Below, piece after piece: positions 19,235-28,577 of a stretch of DNA of 56,163 nucleotides (position 1 is the first letter of the stretch; every line of letters starts with the position of its first letter). The DNA is from an uncultured Fidelibacterota bacterium (GTDB lineage Bacteria; Fidelibacterota; Marinisomatia; Marinisomatales; TCS55), in the NCBI GenBank assembly GCA_913009735.1, contig CAJVYU010000003.1:1-56163 (forward strand). The letters are read 5' to 3'. A model generated the notes under the pieces. It saw nothing but the letters and a program-made list of their open reading frames with translations, ran no database searches and was not told the origin of the DNA. Made by a program: the position numbers and the translations under genes.

Positions 19235-20614
19235 ATGAAACGATTTCTCATGGTCGTAACCATGGCCTTTTTAGCTTTTTCAAACCCCATTTATTCCCAA
19301 AGTGAGGCTGGTGCTATATTTTTACTTATTTCGCCTGGAGCGCGCGCTGGTGGTATGGGAGAAGCCCAAGTCGCGGTTGCCGATGATGCGTATGCCACTT
19401 TTTGGAACCCTGCAGGACTCGCTTTCTTGAAAGGGTCCGAATTGGCACTTATGCATGTGAACTGGCTGCCGAACCTCGCTGATGATATGTTTTACGAATT
19501 TTTTGCTTATCGGAAACATATTCCCTATTTGGGCACAATCGGTGGACATCTGATTTATCTCAGTCTCGGTGAACAGATCAGGATGGGCGAGACACCAGAT
19601 GATTATCTGGGAACATTTACAAGTTATATGATGGCTTTATCTCTTTCGTATAGTTCGTTGCTTACACCTAAAACCTCTTTAGGAATTAATGCAAAAGTAT
19701 CTTATCAACATTTAACTGAATTTGGCGCAGGGGGAGAAAAGGGAAAAGGAACCTCAACAGATTTTGGTTTTGATATAGGATATTTGCACAAAGAATTTTT
19801 AACCCCAAGACTGACAATGGGTATGACTGTCACAAATATTGGGCCGAAAGTTTCCTTTATTGATCCGGCACAAGCAGATCCACAACCCACTAATTTTACT
19901 CTTGGATTGAATTATGCCATTGTGAAATCTAAATATAATAAAATCAATATAGTTTATGATGTCGATAAATTACTTGTAGCAGCATATCCGGATATGGACT
20001 GGGATGGGGATGGATATGTCGGTGGTTTTGACGAATACGGGCATCAATCGGATAAAAATGCAAGTTACAATAAGAGTGGTCAGCAAGAAACGGCTCACTC
20101 TGATCCAATTTATATAGGTATTTTTACTTCATGGGTCGATGACTGGTTGCTGGGTGGCGATATGGATATGAACGGTACCACCGATGAATACGATCATATT
20201 ATTGGCGGGTATGATTGGAATGATTCCTACGGTGATCCCGATCGCCCTGGGTATGGTAATGGTAAAATCGAGGTTGATGAAGGAGAAATCATACCAACAG
20301 AAGGTGAACCGGGAGATCCGGGGTGGGGTGCTTATAATGGATATGGTCAAAAAGAAGTCGGAAGCGCTAAAAGTCGTACGATTAAGAATGAACTTGACAA
20401 GCTGATCCATAATTTTGGAGTTGAATACTGGTATGGAAAATATTTTGCCCTTCGGGCCGGATATCTTTATGATAAGACTGGAAAAATTATGAATCCTACT
20501 TTTGGTGTAGGATTGCGTTTTGCAAATTATGGTTTTGATTTTGGGTATACTTCTGGAGAACCTGATCATCCATTAGCAAACACGATGCGTTTTTCCCTGA
20601 ATATGGAATTCTAA
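19235..20614 (+). CDS. porV: PorV/PorQ-family outer-membrane protein (T9SS-associated)
   Basis: A 459-residue beta-barrel of the PorV family. PorV carries T9SS cargo from the translocon to the attachment complex. A signal peptide (to about residue 21) is followed by the signature LLISPGARAGGMGEAQVAVADDAYATFWNPAG (quoted in parts: SPGARAGGMGEA, ATFWNPAGLA). Unusually, an Asp-rich insertion with calcium-loop-like patterns lies at about D253-D266 (DMDWDGDGYVGGFDEYG) and D309-D320 (DMDMNGTTDEYD). The following gene is a T9SS cargo, so the pair may be functionally linked. Which PorV paralogue this is cannot be decided here. Confidence 0.8.
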   Translation: MKRFLMVVTMAFLAFSNPIYSQSEAGAIFLLISPGARAGGMGEAQVAVADDAYATFWNPAGLAFLKGSELALMHVNWLPNLADDMFYEFFAYRKHIPYLGTIGGHLIYLSLGEQIRMGETPDDYLGTFTSYMMALSLSYSSLLTPKTSLGINAKVSYQHLTEFGAGGEKGKGTSTDFGFDIGYLHKEFLTPRLTMGMTVTNIGPKVSFIDPAQADPQPTNFTLGLNYAIVKSKYNKINIVYDVDKLLVAAYPDMDWDGDGYVGGFDEYGHQSDKNASYNKSGQQETAHSDPIYIGIFTSWVDDWLLGGDMDMNGTTDEYDHIIGGYDWNDSYGDPDRPGYGNGKIEVDEGEIIPTEGEPGDPGWGAYNGYGQKEVGSAKSRTIKNELDKLIHNFGVEYWYGKYFALRAGYLYDKTGKIMNPTFGVGLRFANYGFDFGYTSGEPDHPLANTMRFSLNMEF

Positions 20615-20648
20615 TATTCCGTATTAATTAATTGACATTATCATTATC

Positions 20649-23348
20649 ATGAATCGCCCGTGTCTGCTTTTAATCTTATACATTATATGCACACCGCTAT
20701 CTGCTGAAATTATTGGCGATAAGATCGTAAAAATCCTTCGTGTTTCCTTTCCTGTAGACGATATAGAAGGTACAACAGGCAACGGCGACTTTCTTTATTT
20801 ATCAACTTTGGATTTATGTTCTGATTATACTATTGATCCAATACCTCACGATAAATCCTATTTTGAATCCCAGTTGAAAGCTGTTGATAATTATTTCAGA
20901 TCGATTTCTTATGGAAAGTTCGGATTTGATCTCGATAATTCTATTATTTTTCCTTTCGGAAATGAAAACAGTTATTTGCTCTCCAAGACTATGGATTATT
21001 ATAATCCTTATGGTGATGATGATCTTCATAAAGAACGCATTACTGAGTTATTCGTTGAATCAATTGAAAAAGCAAATTCTGAAGATGGAATTGAATTTTC
21101 CGATGATGATTTAGTGGTCATTGTACACGCAGGAATCGGTCAGGATTTTTCTTTACCGTTTCTGGATCCAACTCCGGAAGATATCCCTTCAACATATATC
21201 GATGAAGAAATGTTGTCAAATTACAATGGTGGACCTGTATCCATCGGTAATTCCTCTGTTTCACACGGCATTATTATTCCGGAGACCCAAAACCATCTTC
21301 TTTTTATTGATGTTGCTGAAACCATGTTTGCCGGCTCGGATACGCCCTGTGAGTATCAATTTGGTCTCACAGGAACGTTTGCCCTCATGGTTGGCTTTGC
21401 AATTGGCTTACCACCTCTGTGGGATACGGAATCAGGGCAGAGCGGAATTGGTGTTTTTGGACTGATGGATCAAGGTTCAAATAACGGTCGTGGACTGATC
21501 CCTTCACCACCGGATGCATGGACAAGGATATATGCCGGCTGGGAAGAGCCCGTTGTCGTTAAACCGGGAGCAACCATCGATTTACCCAGCCGTTCTGAAG
21601 ACAATGTTGTACAAATGGATATTAACGACAATGAATATTTTTTAATCGAAAATCGAACAAACTGGTTTCGCACAAATGTTTCAATCGATTCTATTCGATA
21701 TTTGGTGTATGAGCAGAGCGGAAAAGATCGATATCCGCCTTTGGTAGAAGTTTTATTTGATTCTGTATCAATAGAAAAAGATTCAAATGGCGTCGTTACG
21801 TCAATCCCGGATTATGATTTAGGTTTACCGGCATCCGGTTTATTGATCTGGCATATCGATGAAAATAGAATCAATACAGGTTTAGCAAATTATTCGGTTA
21901 ATGGGGATCGTGAAAATCGCGGTGTGGACCTGGAAGAAGCCGACGGTGCACAAGATATCGGCTATCCTAATATTTTTCTCTTTGCGGACCCAACAAGCGG
22001 TTATTTTGGCGATATGTGGTTTCAGGGTAACCCGGAATACGAAAGCCTCTATCCTGATTTTAAAGGTGAACCCATTGAATTTACTCCATTTACCTATCCA
22101 AATACGAAAAGCAACTATGGTGCTTCAACGTATTTAAGTATTAATAATATCGGTTTACCCGGTGACACAATATCATTTTCTATAACCAATGCCATGCTTG
22201 CTGATGAATTTCCTGATACATCATTACATATTGGTTTGGTCTATGATTTTGATAATGATGGGTCGATGGAAATAGTAGGTGGGAAAGATAGTTTATGGGT
22301 TGCTCAAGAAGGAGAAATACAAAACCGGATTTATTTCTATCAAACGGACAACGAAGTTTATGATTTTTCAATTGGTGCTTTCGATTCAAGAGATAAACTC
22401 ATTATTTTTGAACGTGACAGCAATTCGACAATTGCTTCCCATTTTTCATGGAATTCTATCATGAAATCAATGGTGCTGGAGGATCAAACATCATTTAATA
22501 CTGCTCATGTATTATTCATTAATGATTCAACCGGAAATCATCAATATTTAGAAGATCCACAAGAATCGTCACAGCCAACATGGATAATAAATTATGATGG
22601 ATCACTTGATAGTTTAGATAGAGGCACATGGATTTCTGCAACAGATTTAAATCTGGATGGAACATCTGAATATTTATCAATGGAAAAATCTGGAAAATTA
22701 TCTGCAAAACATCTGGGCGGGATTTCTGTGTCAGGTTTTCCACTGTATTTTACTTCACATGCACAAGCCGCATTAACGAAAGATCTTTACAGTGATGACC
22801 ACCCGGAAATTGTCATTCAAAATACAGATAATGAAATTATTATTCTCAATTGGAAGGGTGAAGTTGAATATCGCTTAACCAACTATGGTGATCTCGTTCG
22901 TTTGGGGCAATATGAAGGAAGGAATGCCATTATAACTGAATCAGCCATTTGGCTTTTTGATGAAACAAATGAGAATTATGGAAATGAGTGGACATCTACT
23001 CATCATGATTTTGGTAATACGCGTACATTGCACTTGAATATCCCAAAACGATCTCCTGATGAATCGTTATTCGATAAAGATAAAACATATGCTTATCCCA
23101 ATCCGGCTTATAATGGAATTGTAAAATTGCGCATTGCTGTAGAATCTGCAGAAAACGTGGAAATCATGATCTATGATTTTGCAGGATATTTTGTCGAGAG
23201 ATTTGAATCAGATATAATCCCATCAACTATTCATGAAATAAACTGGAATATAAACGATCTTGAGTCTGGGGTTTACTTTGCCAATGTTAAGGCAACAAAA
23301 GGCAATAAGACTGATTCAAAAATCCTTAAGATAGGAATTATCAAATAG
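20649..23348 (+). CDS. M6-peptidase-like T9SS cargo with erased zinc site
   Basis: A secreted protein of 899 residues with a signal peptide (about 1-19), an M6/immune-inhibitor-A-like region (about 25-330), FG-GAP-like repeats (about 530-770: VYDFDNDGSMEIVGG, ATDLNLDGTSEY, TKDLYSDDHPEIVI) and a C-terminal T9SS sorting domain (from YAYPNPAYNGIVKLRI, about 815). Where M6 enzymes read HEFGHxLGLPxLYD, this protein reads LMVGFAIGLPPLWD: both His and the Glu are replaced (L246, M247, F250). Downstream fold markers (GIGVFGLMDQGS; DAWTRIYAGWEEP) are kept. I infer a non-catalytic binding or matrix protein. It lies 34 bases after porV and 3 bases before the next gene. Confidence 0.75.
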   Translation: MNRPCLLLILYIICTPLSAEIIGDKIVKILRVSFPVDDIEGTTGNGDFLYLSTLDLCSDYTIDPIPHDKSYFESQLKAVDNYFRSISYGKFGFDLDNSIIFPFGNENSYLLSKTMDYYNPYGDDDLHKERITELFVESIEKANSEDGIEFSDDDLVVIVHAGIGQDFSLPFLDPTPEDIPSTYIDEEMLSNYNGGPVSIGNSSVSHGIIIPETQNHLLFIDVAETMFAGSDTPCEYQFGLTGTFALMVGFAIGLPPLWDTESGQSGIGVFGLMDQGSNNGRGLIPSPPDAWTRIYAGWEEPVVVKPGATIDLPSRSEDNVVQMDINDNEYFLIENRTNWFRTNVSIDSIRYLVYEQSGKDRYPPLVEVLFDSVSIEKDSNGVVTSIPDYDLGLPASGLLIWHIDENRINTGLANYSVNGDRENRGVDLEEADGAQDIGYPNIFLFADPTSGYFGDMWFQGNPEYESLYPDFKGEPIEFTPFTYPNTKSNYGASTYLSINNIGLPGDTISFSITNAMLADEFPDTSLHIGLVYDFDNDGSMEIVGGKDSLWVAQEGEIQNRIYFYQTDNEVYDFSIGAFDSRDKLIIFERDSNSTIASHFSWNSIMKSMVLEDQTSFNTAHVLFINDSTGNHQYLEDPQESSQPTWIINYDGSLDSLDRGTWISATDLNLDGTSEYLSMEKSGKLSAKHLGGISVSGFPLYFTSHAQAALTKDLYSDDHPEIVIQNTDNEIIILNWKGEVEYRLTNYGDLVRLGQYEGRNAIITESAIWLFDETNENYGNEWTSTHHDFGNTRTLHLNIPKRSPDESLFDKDKTYAYPNPAYNGIVKLRIAVESAENVEIMIYDFAGYFVERFESDIIPSTIHEINWNINDLESGVYFANVKATKGNKTDSKILKIGIIK

Positions 23349-23351
23349 TCC

Positions 23352-26309
23352 ATGTATCGTATTTCACTCTTATTTTATATAATCGTTTTCTCGGTTACGC
23401 TATTTGGTCAATTTCGTTACAACCATCCAGAGATTGATTGGCAAACGTTTGAAACAGAGCACTTTCAAGTCCATTTTTATAAAGGAACAGAGGGAACTGC
23501 ACGCGAGGGTGCTTTCGTCGCAGAACAGATTTATCCCTATGTGACCGGTTTATACGATTATGAACCACCAACCAAGACAGACCTTATCTTCACGGATGTA
23601 GATGATATTTCAAACGGTGCAGCGTATTATTATGACAATAAAATTATCATTTGGGCGTCTCCGCTAGAATTTGAGTTACGGGGTAGTCATCGTTGGTTGC
23701 AAAATGTAGTTACCCATGAATTCACTCACATTGTTTCATTGCAGAAAGCGATGAAAGCAGGTTTGAAATTCCCCGGAGCATATTTTCAATGGATGGATTA
23801 TGAAGATGAAAAACGCAAGGATGTTTTATACGGTTTTCCGAAATCAATTGCGAGCTATCCACTGCCTGGAACAGTAGTTCCACCATGGTTGGCTGAAGGT
23901 TCAGCGCAATATATGTACGAAGGAGCAGATTGGGATAATTGGGATACGCACCGGGATATGATTCTCCGTGATAGAACCCTGAATAATAAATTATTATCAT
24001 TTACCGAAATGAACACGTTCGGTAAAAAGGGAATCGGCAATGAATCAACATATAATGCCGGTTTTGCAATGTGCCGTTATATTGCGGGGAAGTACGGAGC
24101 TGAATCGTTAAAAAAGATTATGGTAGAGCTTTCAAAACCGTTCGAGTTTTCTATTAATAACGCTATAAAGAATGCAATTGGGATAAATGGGAACGATCTG
24201 TATGCTAACTTTAAAAACATGTTAGAGAAGCGATATGAATTCTTAACTGAAAGTGTTCAGAGGAACAAAATGACCGGTCAAATTATTGAAGATGGCGGAT
24301 CGGCAAACTTGTATCCTAAATGGTCACCGAGCGGAAATATGATTGCATATATTTCTAATAAAGAGAATGACTATTTCGGACAAACTGATTTATTTATTTT
24401 GGATATGGATACTAAAACAACAAAAATGATTGAAAGTGGTGCATTATCAGCTCCATTTTGGCATCCTTCAAAAAATGTGGTTTATTATACAAAAAAATCA
24501 AAAATTCCAAATAAACACGGCTCTAGGTTCTTTGACATCTATATGTATGATCTGGATAAAAACAAAGAAACTCGTTTAACCAAGTATCAGAGAGCATATA
24601 ATCCTGTATTTATTGAGAAAGATAGTTCAATCGCATTTTTATCTACATACGATGGTGGGCAAAATATTTTTCGTTTAAATCTTATAAAAAATACAATTCA
24701 GAAAATGACTTCATATGAAAACCGTTCTATCTTAAGCAGTTTACACTACGATGAAATAAATGAGAGATTAATTTTCAATAGAACTCAAAATCAATACAGG
24801 GATACATATTATTTGTCTTTAAGTGATTCATCTACTGGAGAAATACTATCCAATCCACTTTGGGATGAACGGGATGCTGTCTATAAAAATAATCAATTGA
24901 TTTATTCGGATGACCGTTCAGGAATATTTAATCTCTTTATGATCGATGAAAAAACGATGGAGCAATCGTACATTACAAATGTAACGGGTGGAGCCTTCAT
25001 GGCTGATATAAATAATCAGGGGGAAGTGGTTTATTCTCTTTATCAAAATGGCGTGTATAAAATCGCATTGATTGACTCGATACAAATGATAGATGAACAG
25101 GATGTTGGCTATTCACCGACATATTTTATTAAGAATGAATTTCTTCCTGATGCAATGAATGATGAATATATATCAAAATCAAAGCCATATACGGATAATT
25201 TCACTACTATGTTTCTCTTACCCAGGATTATGGTTGATTATGAAACAATAAAACCCGGATTCTATTTTTATTCTTCAGAAGTATTGGAACGCCTGAATGT
25301 GTTCGGAGGTGCTTCCGTAAACAAAGTAATGGACGTTGATCTTTTTTTCATTTTTGAATTCAAGCTATTTTATCCTACTCTTTTTGCTGAAGTATTTTAT
25401 CTGACACGCAACATTCAGCAATCCAATTTTTATTCATCCTATGAGATAGATGATAATCTGAAGTTCAGGTTAACTCAATTCAATGCAGGGATGCGCTTTC
25501 CTTTATTTGGGATCACACAAATGGAATTAATTTCATCCTGGCAGGTTTACCGGGCATTTGTAAAGGAAACTATTCCAAAGGAGAACCTGACAGCCGGCGT
25601 AGCTTATGATTATTATCGCGGTTGGATTAATGGTTTTAAATGGGAATTGAACAATATAAAAAGAATGGCTGACAGTAATATAAATCCTTCAAAAGGGTAT
25701 GCAATTCATTTTTCAGCGATGTATGAAAAAAATGACTTTATTACTGGTTTAAATTTGTCTGACGCCGGTACACTGACTGCAGAATTTGCTGATAACAACA
25801 CATGGCGAATAAATATTGATGGGAACTATCATTTATCCATTCCATATACGAACCGTTGGACATTGTCTTTTGGAACGCAATTGGGCTGGCTATCCAATAA
25901 TGATGTGGATCCTTTTTTTAATTTCTTCAGTGGTGGCATGATTGGATTGAAAGGTTATCCGTTTTACAGCATTGAAGGTACCCGGGAGCTCATCAATGAA
26001 ATTACATTTCGCGTCCCCTTATTTTCACAAAAACATATTCAATTAGGATGGTTTATCCTGCAGAATAATGTTCTTGGCTTCGTATTCCAAAATGGAAATG
26101 CCTGGACAGGCGGTTTTGACGTGTCAGAAATAAAAAATTCTGTTGGAATTCAATGGCGGTTTAATGGCTTCTCTTTTTATAACTTCCCGACTGCATTAGA
26201 GCTTGAAATGCATCGTGGACTAAACGTTTTCGATAAAAAGGTAAATGATGATGTATTTTCTTACGGAAATGAGGTTAGATATTATTTCAAACTATTATTT
26301 GGATTTTGA
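23352..26309 (+). CDS. Gluzincin-like metallopeptidase fused to propeller repeats and an outer-membrane beta-barrel
   Basis: A 985-residue secreted protein. After the signal peptide (about 1-19) comes a peptidase-like domain with a zinc motif H122-E-F-T-H126 and a downstream Glu (E182 in WLAEGSAQYMYEG), the gluzincin layout. TolB/PD40-like propeller blades follow (about 305-620: YPKWSPSGNMIAYIS, LFILDMD). The last ~330 residues look like a barrel with Omp85-like ending features (FFSGGMIGLKGYPFYSIEG; ELINEITFRVPLF; EVRYYFKLLFGF). I infer an outer-membrane-anchored protease exposed in the periplasm or at the surface. Adjacent to the erased M6-like cargo, an odd active/inactive peptidase pair. 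Confidence 0.75.
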   Translation: MYRISLLFYIIVFSVTLFGQFRYNHPEIDWQTFETEHFQVHFYKGTEGTAREGAFVAEQIYPYVTGLYDYEPPTKTDLIFTDVDDISNGAAYYYDNKIIIWASPLEFELRGSHRWLQNVVTHEFTHIVSLQKAMKAGLKFPGAYFQWMDYEDEKRKDVLYGFPKSIASYPLPGTVVPPWLAEGSAQYMYEGADWDNWDTHRDMILRDRTLNNKLLSFTEMNTFGKKGIGNESTYNAGFAMCRYIAGKYGAESLKKIMVELSKPFEFSINNAIKNAIGINGNDLYANFKNMLEKRYEFLTESVQRNKMTGQIIEDGGSANLYPKWSPSGNMIAYISNKENDYFGQTDLFILDMDTKTTKMIESGALSAPFWHPSKNVVYYTKKSKIPNKHGSRFFDIYMYDLDKNKETRLTKYQRAYNPVFIEKDSSIAFLSTYDGGQNIFRLNLIKNTIQKMTSYENRSILSSLHYDEINERLIFNRTQNQYRDTYYLSLSDSSTGEILSNPLWDERDAVYKNNQLIYSDDRSGIFNLFMIDEKTMEQSYITNVTGGAFMADINNQGEVVYSLYQNGVYKIALIDSIQMIDEQDVGYSPTYFIKNEFLPDAMNDEYISKSKPYTDNFTTMFLLPRIMVDYETIKPGFYFYSSEVLERLNVFGGASVNKVMDVDLFFIFEFKLFYPTLFAEVFYLTRNIQQSNFYSSYEIDDNLKFRLTQFNAGMRFPLFGITQMELISSWQVYRAFVKETIPKENLTAGVAYDYYRGWINGFKWELNNIKRMADSNINPSKGYAIHFSAMYEKNDFITGLNLSDAGTLTAEFADNNTWRINIDGNYHLSIPYTNRWTLSFGTQLGWLSNNDVDPFFNFFSGGMIGLKGYPFYSIEGTRELINEITFRVPLFSQKHIQLGWFILQNNVLGFVFQNGNAWTGGFDVSEIKNSVGIQWRFNGFSFYNFPTALELEMHRGLNVFDKKVNDDVFSYGNEVRYYFKLLFGF

Positions 26310-26311
26310 TC

Positions 26312-27238
26312 ATGATTAGAATAATAATTCTCGTACTATTCAGTGTGTATTTAACAGCTGGGGATCTTTATTTATTTAACGATCGTTTTCAGCCGTCACT
26401 TCGTATCGATACAGTTGTTGATAGTTATACAATGTTAGATACATCGGATATCAGTGAAATAGACACAATAGAGTTTATAGGTAATTATCCGGCAAAGCCC
26501 ATGCTGTATTCCCTTCTTCTTCCCGGATTAGGACAGTATAAAAATGGGGATCCTCTTTGGAAGTCGGCGATGTTTGTCGGAGTGGAATTGGCATCATTTG
26601 CCGGGTGGGCCCAATGGAGCAAAAAAGCAGAGGATATTCGTAATCAATATGAAAAGTTTGGTGATATACATTGGACGCTTAAAAGTTGGGTAGAGAACAC
26701 AAAAGATGGACTTTATGGTTTAAATCAATATGAAGATGCCAAGATAGATGGGACTCATAAGCTGACTTTGCATTTGTCCGGTTCTTTAGCTGAAGTGTTT
26801 GGTGAATTTGTTTCGTCGGATTCTTTAGTGAATTATCCTGAATGGATTTATTCAGAAGATCTCTCGTTGAGTAAAGATCAACATTTTTATGAGAATATTG
26901 GTAAATATGATCAATTTGTTGGTGGATGGGATGATATTAATCTGTTATATACTGTGAATAAAATAGTGGAAGACACCACAGAAGTCATTTTAATGACACC
27001 CAATAAAAATGACTATATCTCTGAACGCGATAGGAGTAATAAATTTTTGAAAATGGCGAATTTTGCTGTTACAGCCATAATGTTCAATCACGTCATTAGT
27101 GGATTAGAGGCTGTTTTTACAAACCAAAGGCAGGCAAGGGATAAAGCACAAAAAACAACAAAAACTGATGTTGGATTATATTTTGATCCAAGAAATAAAT
27201 ATGGAGTAGGCGGGATTGCAGTCTCTTATGAATGGTAA
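26312..27238 (+). CDS. DUF5683-like envelope protein
   Basis: A 308-residue protein with an N-terminal signal (about 1-17) and the motif KPMLYSLLLPGLGQYKNGDPLWKSAMFVG (quoted in parts: SLLLPGLGQYKNGD), typical of DUF5683-like proteins with two or three membrane helices. The long middle part (about 95-240) is hydrophilic; a last hydrophobic stretch lies near 250-270 (FAVTAIMFNHVISGLEAVF). Function unknown. The start is ATG 26312 just past the previous stop; an in-frame TTG at 26306 would add two residues. It overlaps the signal region upstream of bamD by the end of its frame only. Confidence 0.65.
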   Translation: MIRIIILVLFSVYLTAGDLYLFNDRFQPSLRIDTVVDSYTMLDTSDISEIDTIEFIGNYPAKPMLYSLLLPGLGQYKNGDPLWKSAMFVGVELASFAGWAQWSKKAEDIRNQYEKFGDIHWTLKSWVENTKDGLYGLNQYEDAKIDGTHKLTLHLSGSLAEVFGEFVSSDSLVNYPEWIYSEDLSLSKDQHFYENIGKYDQFVGGWDDINLLYTVNKIVEDTTEVILMTPNKNDYISERDRSNKFLKMANFAVTAIMFNHVISGLEAVFTNQRQARDKAQKTTKTDVGLYFDPRNKYGVGGIAVSYEW

Positions 27239-27245
27239 AGAAAAA

Positions 27246-27986
27246 ATGAAAATACAATTAAGCATTATATTAATATTTATTTTCTTATTTACTGCATGCT
27301 CTTCTTCAAGACCACAGGATGACTTGGACATTCAAGTACAGTTTGATAAAGCAATGAAATCGTTAGAAAAGAAACGTTATTTACGGGCACAAGAAGAGTT
27401 TTACACTGTCGCAATAAAAGGATTGTCTACAGACTTAGGCGATGATGCACAATTCTATTTAGGTGAATCTTATTTTTTAAATAAAGAATATGTTTTGGCT
27501 ATAGCAGAATACGATCGTTTGATCAGACGAATGGGCTTTAGTGAATATGTGCAAAAAGCTCGTTGGCGAATATGTCAATGTTATGTTAAACAATCACCAA
27601 AGTTTTATTATGAACAAAGTTCCACTGAAAATGCATTAAGCAAGCTTCAGGAATTTGTGGATGATTATCCAAATTCCGAATTTACTGAAGAAGCGATCGA
27701 AACCATCGGCGAATTACGAAATAAACTTGCAAGAAAATTATATGAAACCGGCCGGCTGTACATTAAAATGGAAGAGTATGAATCAGCTATTATTGCATAT
27801 AAGGATCTTTTATCAAAATACTATGATACTGATTTCGTTAGTGACTCTCACGTTCAGATTATTAAATGTCTTAAACGCTCCGGAGAATTGGACAAAGCCA
27901 AAGAATATTATTTTGATAATAAGAAGCAAATTATAAAAGCCGATCAATTGGCGAAAGCTGAAAAATTAATAAATAGCGATCGATAA
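27246..27986 (+). CDS. bamD: Outer-membrane protein assembly factor BamD
   Basis: A 246-residue lipoprotein (lipobox FTAC, C18) of the BAM complex that inserts beta-barrels in the outer membrane. Five TPR-like units are visible, including DAQFYLGESYFLNKEYVLAIAEYDRLI (in part), PNSEFTEEAIETI and ESAIIAYKDLLSKYYDT. Length and repeat pattern agree with BamD. The ATG at 27246 starts the lipoprotein signal; the in-frame ATG at 27216 overlaps the previous gene and would spoil it. Confidence 0.88.
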   Translation: MKIQLSIILIFIFLFTACSSSRPQDDLDIQVQFDKAMKSLEKKRYLRAQEEFYTVAIKGLSTDLGDDAQFYLGESYFLNKEYVLAIAEYDRLIRRMGFSEYVQKARWRICQCYVKQSPKFYYEQSSTENALSKLQEFVDDYPNSEFTEEAIETIGELRNKLARKLYETGRLYIKMEEYESAIIAYKDLLSKYYDTDFVSDSHVQIIKCLKRSGELDKAKEYYFDNKKQIIKADQLAKAEKLINSDR

Positions 27987-27992
27987 TATATA

Positions 27993-28577
27993 ATGAAAAA
28001 AGTATGTCTTTTTGGCGGTACTTTTGATCCGCCGCACATTGGTCATCTCCTCGTAGCGCAAACAGTCGCAGAAGCGGAAAATTTTGAAAAAATAATTTTC
28101 GTGCTGACCAACCAGCCGCCATTTAAAAATGATTTCTCTTCAGTAGGACATCGTTTGTCTATGTTAAAGATGGCCATAGCAGGAAATCCCAAATTTGATT
28201 TATCAGAGATTGAATTAGAGCGGGGTGGAGTTTCCTATACAGTTGATATGATTAAAGCCTATAAAAAAGAAACACACATAAAAAAAGAAGAATTATTCTT
28301 TTTAATCGGCAGTGATTCGTTAATGGAATTCCACACATGGGATAGACCAAAAGAAATTTTGAAAGAATGTAAACTACTGATAGCAATTCGTCCCGGATTT
28401 CGTCCAAGTGATGTACCCAGATGGGTATTAAAGGAAGTCCAGTTTGCGAATATTCCCCGTTTTGAAATTTCATCCACTACAATACGGAAGCGGTGGAAAG
28501 AAGATAAAACGATTCGATACATGGTTACACAGCCCGTCTGGGAATATATCAACGCGCATAAATTATTTTCTTTATGA
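27993..28577 (+). CDS. nadD: Nicotinate-nucleotide adenylyltransferase
   Basis: NAD biosynthesis enzyme that adenylylates nicotinate mononucleotide, 194 residues. The nucleotidyltransferase motif GGTFDPPHIGHL (residues 8-19) and the C-terminal SSTTIRKRW (ISSTxIR) motif are both present, as are GGVSYTVDM and LIGSDSLMEFHTW, which separate NadD from CoaD. It overlaps the next gene by 4 bases. Confidence 0.96.
   Translation: MKKVCLFGGTFDPPHIGHLLVAQTVAEAENFEKIIFVLTNQPPFKNDFSSVGHRLSMLKMAIAGNPKFDLSEIELERGGVSYTVDMIKAYKKETHIKKEELFFLIGSDSLMEFHTWDRPKEILKECKLLIAIRPGFRPSDVPRWVLKEVQFANIPRFEISSTTIRKRWKEDKTIRYMVTQPVWEYINAHKLFSL

Noticed and set aside
20649-23348. Active M6 metalloprotease
   Set aside because: The zinc ligands and catalytic Glu of the HExxH motif are absent.
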